64,000 nt of DNA. Source: Stomorhina lunata (taxonomy: Eukaryota; Arthropoda; Insecta; Diptera; Rhiniidae). Under the pieces are notes generated by a model. It worked only from the letters and a program-made list of their open reading frames with translations. It was not told where the DNA came from and did no database searches. This document shows, piece after piece, positions 58,267 through 64,000 of this stretch; position 1 is the first letter of the stretch; every line of letters starts with the position of its first letter. Location: positions 133,452,440 through 133,516,439 of the forward strand of contig OW121740.1 of assembly GCA_933228675.1 (NCBI GenBank), given 5' to 3'. Position numbers and translations under genes: made by a program.

Positions 58267-58671
58267 GTTTTTTATGGCGACATGAAATAACCCCCAATGA
58301 AATAACGCCCAATTACGAAAATGAAATAAACCCCAATTATATTAGCAGCAAAAAAAGGGCGACATGAAATAACCCCCAATGAAATAACGCCCAATTACGA
58401 AAATGAAATAAACCCCAATTATATTAGCAGCAAAAAAAGAAATAACTTCTAGGAAATAAGATATGAAAAAACACCCAATTTTTGGCGAAATAATACCTAA
58501 TTTTAACGAAATAACACCCAATTTTAGAAATCACTTTAAAAATTTTTACTAAAATTAAGTTAGAATAGGAAATAAACAACAATGAAATAATCCCCAAAAA
58601 AATGAAATAAGACCCAAAAAATGAGTTTTTTTAGTTTTATTTTTTAAATTGTTTTTTTTTTTTACAAAAAT

Positions 58672-58879
58672 ACTTGCATTGTTTGCCGACATACAGGGTC
58701 AGTCAATGCTTCATTATTTGGAACGCGATTTGCAGCAGTTTTAAAATGCATGTACTTCTTGAGGAATCTGTCCCGATCTTCTTCCAAATATTAAAAATCT
58801 TCGAACATGACCTCGTCAGTTTTCATTTCAATACGAGTTTTGTTTGTAGAGAACATCATTCTATTAACAAATGGGAGAA
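58672..58879 (-). pseudogene. Unidentified coding remnant in the MULE-like element
   Basis: The minus strand reads FVNRMMFSTNKTRIEMKTDE, VMFEDF, a stop, YLEEDRDRFLKKYMHFKTAA, NRVPNNEALTDPVCRQTMQ and VFL. The other side of the palindrome (59130-59060) reads WKPKTLYEEFKPLRKIK. It is protein-like and probably belongs to the element's own gene. The family is not recognised. Confidence 0.4.
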
Positions 58880-59020
58880 GCGCCGCAGGCAAAAATTTAG
58901 TTTTGTAAAAAAATGGCTGTGAAAACTGTTTTTTGTAAAAAAAAAATCGCGCGATTTTTTTTTACAAAAAACAGTTTTCACAGCCATTTTTTTACAAAAC
59001 TAAATTTTCGCCTGCGGCGC
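58880..59020. repeat. 141-bp near-perfect palindrome
   Basis: Centre CGC/GCG at 58950/58951. Arms of ~70 bp differ only by one base in the central A/T run and one substitution near AAATTTT. The outer ends are GCGCCGCAGGC and GCCTGCGGCGC. It would extrude as a cruciform or transcribe as a long hairpin. It may be a hairpin MITE within the larger element. Confidence 0.92.
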
Positions 59021-59630
59021 CGTTTGTTCTATACGCCAATTAAGGTTTATACACTCTTATTTTATTTTGCGAAGAGGCTTAAATTCTTCATAGAGTGTTT
59101 TTGGCTTCCATGATTGTGTTCGTATCGGCGTATTTCGATAAAATAAAAATAATATATAACAAATATAAAATGTTATAAATTGATTTTTTTGTGTAACGAC
59201 TCGCCTATCGCATACATAAATTTACAATACTATTAATACGGCTACCACTAATAATTTCGAATTTAATTTATGATTTTTAATTGATCTTTACTACTTAAAA
59301 GTCATTAACGGCAAAAATTCTTCCTAAAAAATTGTAAGAATGTTTAGAATTCAGAAAAATCTTCAAAACATCATTTTCATGAAAATGAAATAAACTTCAA
59401 AAAAAATGAAATAAAGCCCAAATTAAATTTACATGAAATAAATCCCAATTAAAATAATATTTTTTCTGGAATAGCTTCATAACGAAATAAATCCCAATTT
59501 ATAGTGAAATGAAGCCCAATAAATGTGAAATTATCCCCAATTTTAATTTTTCAATTTTTATTGGGGTTTACTTCATTTTCGTAATTGGGCGTTATTTCAT
59601 TGGGGGTTATTTCATGTCGCCGTTTTTAAT

Positions 59631-59882
59631 ATGGCACATCTTTCTATAGAAAACTTTTTATATCGAACAATTTTCTATAGAAAATTTTTTATATCGAACA
59701 ATTTTCTATACAAAATTTTTTATATCGAATAATTTTCTATAGAAAATTTTTTATATCCAACAATTTTCTTTACAAAATTTTTTATATCGTATAATTTGCT
59801 ATAGAAAACTTTCTATATCGAACAATTTTCTACAGAAAATTTTTTATATCGAACAATTTTCTATAGAAAATTTTTTATATTT
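59631..59882. repeat. 31-bp satellite array E, right part
   Basis: Eight units of TATATCGAACAATTTTCTAT then AGAAAATTTTT, continuing the array interrupted at 58275. Most units have GAACAATT where the left part has GAAAAATT. Confidence 0.9.
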
Positions 59883-60827
59883 TTTTTCTGTATATGCTAC
59901 AAAAAGCATTGCCGTAAATACTTTAAATCTATGAATTTTGATTAAATCATTTCCTTCATCCTTCTTTCCTATACAGTTCAAGATTTTTTTTTTTAATTTT
60001 AGTTTACTTGTACTTTTTACATACATTTTTCATTTTCATTATTATTATTTTTACAAAAACCAACATTTATCTTGTTGAATTGAGTTCAGTTATCTTTATT
60101 ATCACCATTTCTCGGTTTGTATTTTCGAAACCTGGTAACAAGGTAAAAGTGTGTCGTTCACTTATATAGAGTAGATGGAAAGACTTAACATTCGTATAGT
60201 AAATAGTACGAGGACAAACAGATGAATATTGTCGTAAAACTATCAACCAATGACCATATGATATTTTGCAAAAATTAAAATTTTAACATTGTACCTTCAA
60301 CACAACTTGTCGCCAATTTGAAAGTGTATTTCAATTTGTGAAGGAGAAAATAAAATCACAAAAAATCAAAAAAAAAAAAAAACTTTACAATGACCAAGTT
60401 TTTCATTCTATTAAGGGTATGCCAGAAATATAAATGGTTCTTAAAGTAAGTTTTATAGAAAATTTATTTGATATTCACTTTTTTAGTAGTTTATTGAATA
60501 CCCTAATAATGATGTAGCATTCGGAAACAGGTGGACATTTGACTTTTATGCAAATGTAGTAGTAAATGCAATAAATATACTTATACAAGTACTTTCGTAC
60601 GTCCTTTTTCGTATATATCTAGTTATTTGATGCTTAATTCCTTCTGTACCTTGTAAAGGAATTTCTGCATATTTTTATATGAAAAAAAGAAACACTTGAA
60701 AAAGAAAATAATGTAAATGAATGATGATACATGGCCATGAGAAAAAACTTATAAAATATTTGAGACAAACTAACAAATATACCTTTGAACTTTTTACCAA
60801 AGGAATGTTAGAAAATAGACAAATTAA
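59883..60827. other. Unannotated stretch
   Basis: AT-rich, no recognised gene or repeat. Confidence 0.5.
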
Positions 60828-61636
60828 TTTTTATACCCTTCACCACCATAGGTGGAAAGGGTATTATAAGTTTGTGCTGATGTTTGTAACGCATAGAAAT
60901 AGTTGTCTTAGAACCACCTTTTAGTATACCAATAGACTTAGAATCACTTTCTGAGTCGATTTAGCGATGTCCGTCCGTCCGTCCGTCTGGCTGGCTGGAC
61001 CCCCATGTAAACCTTGTAATCAAACTACAGGTCGCAATTCTCAATATAATTTGATGAAATTTGGCACAGATAAGTTTTTTGATAATGGGACCATGGCTAT
61101 TGAAATTGGTCAAAATCGGTTAATTATTTAAATATGGTACCTCCCATAGGTCCCTCTTCCCGGAATTGCTATATTGGCTACAAATATCAATATTTTTTCA
61201 TGAAATTTAAAACAGATACTGCTTATGTAAACTTAAATCACTGTACCAAATTTCGTTGAAATCGGTCCACATTTGACCATAGCTCCCATACAAACTCTTC
61301 TTCAAAAACGCACTAAATGAGACAAAAAATCACTAAAGCGCTCGCAAAACTAAAGATAATGAAAATTTTGAGTTTATTTTTTGCACACATAATTTTTTGT
61401 AACAACTTTAATCAATTTGCCAAATTTCGAGATAATCGGTACACATTTGACCTTGCTCTCATACAAGTCCAAATAACGGAAGCAGCTTAAATATATAAGT
61501 TTTGAGAAAATGTCTGTATGATGTCAAAATTTAGCAAATATTTATCTTTGTACAGGAAAAATAACACCTTTGATCTTAGTGAGGAAGGGTATCGTATGGT
61601 CGGCTTGACCGACTATAGCGCTTTCTTACTTGTTAA
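60828..61636 (+). repeat. Dispersed TATACCC repeat, full-length reference copy
   Basis: Begins TTTTATACCCTTCACCACCA and forms a hairpin with TAGGTGGAAAGGGTATTATA. It continues with GTCCGTCCGTCCGTCTGGCT, GGCTGGACCCCCATGTAAAC, CCATAGCTCCCATACAAACT and GGTCGGCTTGACCGACTATA, and ends GCGCTTTCTTACTTGTT. About 809 bp, non-coding. At least eleven partial copies lie in this window in both orientations. Class unknown; no TIR or LTR was seen. Confidence 0.85.
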
Positions 61637-61699
61637 TTGTAAAATATGAAATAATTCTGAAATTATGTTTTGTTCATATGATAAATCATAACAATCCCA

Positions 61700-62735
61700 A
61701 AATTTCTATCGAAAATTTTTTATATCGAAAAATTTTCTATCGAAAATTTTTTATATCGAAAAATTTTCTACCGAAAATTTTTTTTTATCGAAAAATTTTC
61801 TATCGAAATTTTTTTTTTATCGAAAAATTTTTTATCGAAAATTTTTTATATCGAAAAATTTTCTATCGAAAATTTTTTATATCGAAAAATTTTCTATCGA
61901 AAAATTTTCTATCGAAAAATTTTCTTTCGAAAAATTTTCTTTCGAAAAATTTTTTATCGAAAAATTTTCTATCGAAAAATTTTCTATAGAAAATTTTGTA
62001 TATCGAAAAGTTTTCTTTAGAAAAATTTTTATATCAAAAAGTTTTCTATAGAAAAATTTTTATAGAAAATTTTTTATGACGAAAAATTTTCGAAAGAAAA
62101 TTTTTGTATCAAAATATTTTCTATAGAAAATTTTATATATCGAAAAATTTTCTATAGAAAATTTTTTGTATCGAAAATTTTTTATACTGAAAAATTTTTT
62201 TAAGAAAAATTTTCATATCGACCAATTTTCTACAGAAAAATTTTTATATCGAAAAATTTTATATAGCAAAATGTTTTGTATCAATAAATTTTCTATAAAA
62301 AAAATATTAAAATTTTTTTATAGAAAAATTTTCTATTGAGAAAGTTTTATATCTAAAAATTTTCTATTTAAAAGTTTTTATATCGGGAAATTTTCTATAG
62401 GAAATATCGAAAAATTTTTTATATCGCAAAATTTTCTATAAAAAATTTTTTATAACGAAAAATTTTCTATAGAACATTTTTTATAACGAAGAATTTTCTA
62501 TAGAAAATTTTTTATAACGAAAAATTTTCTATAGAAAATTTTTTATAACGAAAAATTTTCTATAGAAAATTTTTTATAACGAAAAATTTTCTATAGAAAA
62601 TTTTTTATAACGAAAAATTTTATATAGAAAATTTTTTATTACGAAAAATTTTCTATAGAAAATTTTTTATATCGAAAAATTTTCTATAGAAAATTTTTTT
62701 ATATCAAAAAATTTTCTATAGAAAATTTTTTTTAT
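61700..62735. repeat. 31-bp satellite array F
   Basis: Related units of AAAATTTTTTATATCGAAAA and ATTTTCTATCG or ATTTTCTATAG. At 62440-62640 the variant is TTATAACGAAAAATTTTC. It is more irregular than arrays C and D. A 119-codon frame here is repeat-derived. Confidence 0.9.
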
Positions 62736-63078
62736 TTGGGAATTAATTATTCGAACTTTAGAATTGATTGAAAAATTAGGTTTAATCAGGCTTGAGTTCA
62801 TTTAACTTTCAAATTATTAATTTTGAAAATTTGAAAAGTAATTGTGGAGAAAAACTGAAAAAATTATTTTTGAACGCGGCTCAGTGGATTGCAATTTCTG
62901 TCCCGCCACAGGACGTCATCAGCACTTAGCGCCCTCGACCACAGTCGAGTTGTTAAATTGCAGAGATAATCATCAATTTAACTCATTGAGTTTGATCGAA
63001 CATCACTACGTTTAATTTGATTGTGTATTCTCCTATTACTTGTTTTGCTCGATCTTTTCACTTTCCGTTGGCATGTAG
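62736..63078. other. Unique island inside array F
   Basis: About 340 bp, less AT-rich, e.g. GTCCCGCCACAGGACGTCAT and CAGCACTTAGCGCCCTCGAC (62901-62940). No frame or known element was seen. It splits the satellite into two parts and may be an insertion. Confidence 0.5.
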
Positions 63079-63470
63079 AGAAAAATTTTCCATAGAAAAT
63101 TAATTATATCGAAAAATTATCTATAAAACAATTTTTATATCGAAAAATTTTCTATAGAACAATTTTTATATTGAACAATTTTTATATCAAAAATTTTTTA
63201 TATTGAAAAATCTTTATGTCGAAAAATTTTCTATATGAAATTTTTTATTTCGAAAATTTTTCTATAAGACATTTTTTATATCGAAAAATTTGCTATAGAA
63301 GATTTTTTTATATCAAAAAATTTTCTATAGAAAATTGTTTATATCGAAAAAACTTTTTTTTGCTTTGCAAAAAATTTTGTATCGAAAAATTTTCTTTAGA
63401 AAAATTTTTATCTGAAAAATTTTCTTTAGAAAAATTTATATATCAAAAAATTATCTATAGAAAAATTTAA
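63079..63470. repeat. 31-bp satellite array F, decayed continuation
   Basis: Diverged units with TATATCGAAAAATTTTCTAT and gaps. Confidence 0.75.
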
Positions 63471-64000
63471 GAAACTACAGCCGATTTAAGTTTTTAGATA
63501 TAAAAGATGTAAATAATCCCAAAATTTCGTTGTTTTGATTTAAATATAAAATCATTTTATGATAACCCCAAATATGTCATCATCAAAATCTTTGAATATC
63601 CACTCAATTTTAATTTACTTCTTTATACTCGTACATTTGTTTAAATTTATTTCTTTTTCCATATCAAATCTCCTCTTAAAGAAATAAGTATTTTATTTTA
63701 CAAATTGCATTATTAAAAGAAAAAAAATGATGATTTTGTTTGTTCATCTCCGGCATCATCTGCTTGTATAGGGTTGGGGAAACAAAAGCAAAAGTACTTA
63801 AACTTCTCTTTATGTCGGTCGTAATTTCCACAAATATGCAACATATTTATAACATATCCTCATATGTATGATGAAGATACAGACAGACATAGAGCATAAA
63901 TGCTGCATCCTCTATTACATATTGCGGTAACAGTTAAATTGTAAAAAAGAGCTTTTTAAGCGGTTTTATGATTACGAGTAAAACAAAAACCAAATACATT
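63471..64000. other. Unannotated end of window
   Basis: Single-copy AT-rich DNA. No feature recognised. Confidence 0.5.

Larger units (their letters stand above)
58276..59621. mobile_element. MULE-like foldback element (1346 bp)
   Basis: TIRs of at least 60 bp: GGCGACATGAAATAACCCCC and AATGAAATAACGCCCAATTA at the left, with the reverse complement ending CATGTCGCC at 59621. Flanking 9-mers GTTTTTTAT (58267-58275) and GTTTTTAAT (59622-59630) differ once, fitting a 9-bp target duplication as in Mutator-like elements. The left terminal 82 bp are duplicated in tandem (58276 and 58358). Many GAAATAA-N2-CCCAAT motifs occur near both ends. It is inserted into the 31-bp satellite. Confidence 0.8.

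Noticed and set aside
61630..61989. 119-codon frame rich in RKIFYRKFFISKNF
   Set aside because: Lies in decayed 31-bp satellite; composition is dictated by the repeat.

Overview
This window is AT-rich repeat DNA from an insect nucleus, most likely a calyptrate fly such as a blowfly or house-fly relative. The evidence is a DD37E Tc1/mariner element, a piggyBac relic, non-LTR reverse transcriptase relics, a tRNA-derived SINE head, and many copies of a fly-type dispersed repeat (TATACCCTTCACC hairpin, GTCCGTCC tracts, TTTCTTACTTGTT end). The genus assignment is inference. I found no intact protein-coding gene, rRNA, functional tRNA or CRISPR array. Nearly all short open frames are by-products of repeats.

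About a fifth to a quarter of the window is one satellite superfamily with a 31-bp unit, usually built on the palindromic core TTTTCTATAGAAAA. It forms arrays at 1-297, 623-1095, 9480-13185, 18601-22505, 24106-27985, 28317-28505, 57580-58266, 59631-59882, 61700-62735 and 63079-63470. Two of these arrays (18.6-22.5 kb and 24.1-28.0 kb) face each other as an inverted pair. A dispersed ~320-bp core element sits at the edge of, or between, several arrays (298-622, 22535-22712, 27986-28316), with further copies at 31-36 kb.

Layout: 0-4.9 kb has satellite, the core element, a hairpin MITE and an inverted repeat pair. At 4.9-6.5 kb lies a mobile element carrying 132-bp minisatellite units, five of which hold a CTCF-like AGRTGGCGC site; a second copy lies at 45.6-47.9 kb. 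At 6.5-7.5 kb lie a LINE relic and a SINE head. The 3.7-kb satellite follows at 9.5-13.2 kb. Two DD37E mariners (15.4 and 31.7 kb) and two long-TIR foldback elements (16.8 and 29.8 kb) alternate with the core-element copies. At 34.9-37.6 kb are longer-period tandem repeats, and at 38.1 kb a MITE. At 41.1-41.7 kb is an array rich in AP-1/antioxidant-response-like sites. At 42.0-42.4 kb is an unidentified decayed coding fragment. At 42.8-45.5 kb is an apparently identical 1326-bp tandem duplication. At 49.8-51.95 kb is a ~115-bp tandem array.

At 52.0-57.5 kb, two arms of ~1.3 kb form an inverted repeat around the piggyBac relic and two dispersed repeats. Each arm ends in the same splice-donor-like CAG/GTATGT and resembles a fly 5' leader. 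At 58.3-59.6 kb a MULE-like foldback element, itself containing a 141-bp near-perfect palindrome, splits a 31-bp satellite array. The last 4 kb hold a full-length dispersed repeat and further satellite.

The window therefore reads as intergenic or intronic heterochromatin-like DNA. Its interest lies in satellite organisation, in transposons that carry clustered protein-binding motifs, and in palindromes, rather than in a coding system.
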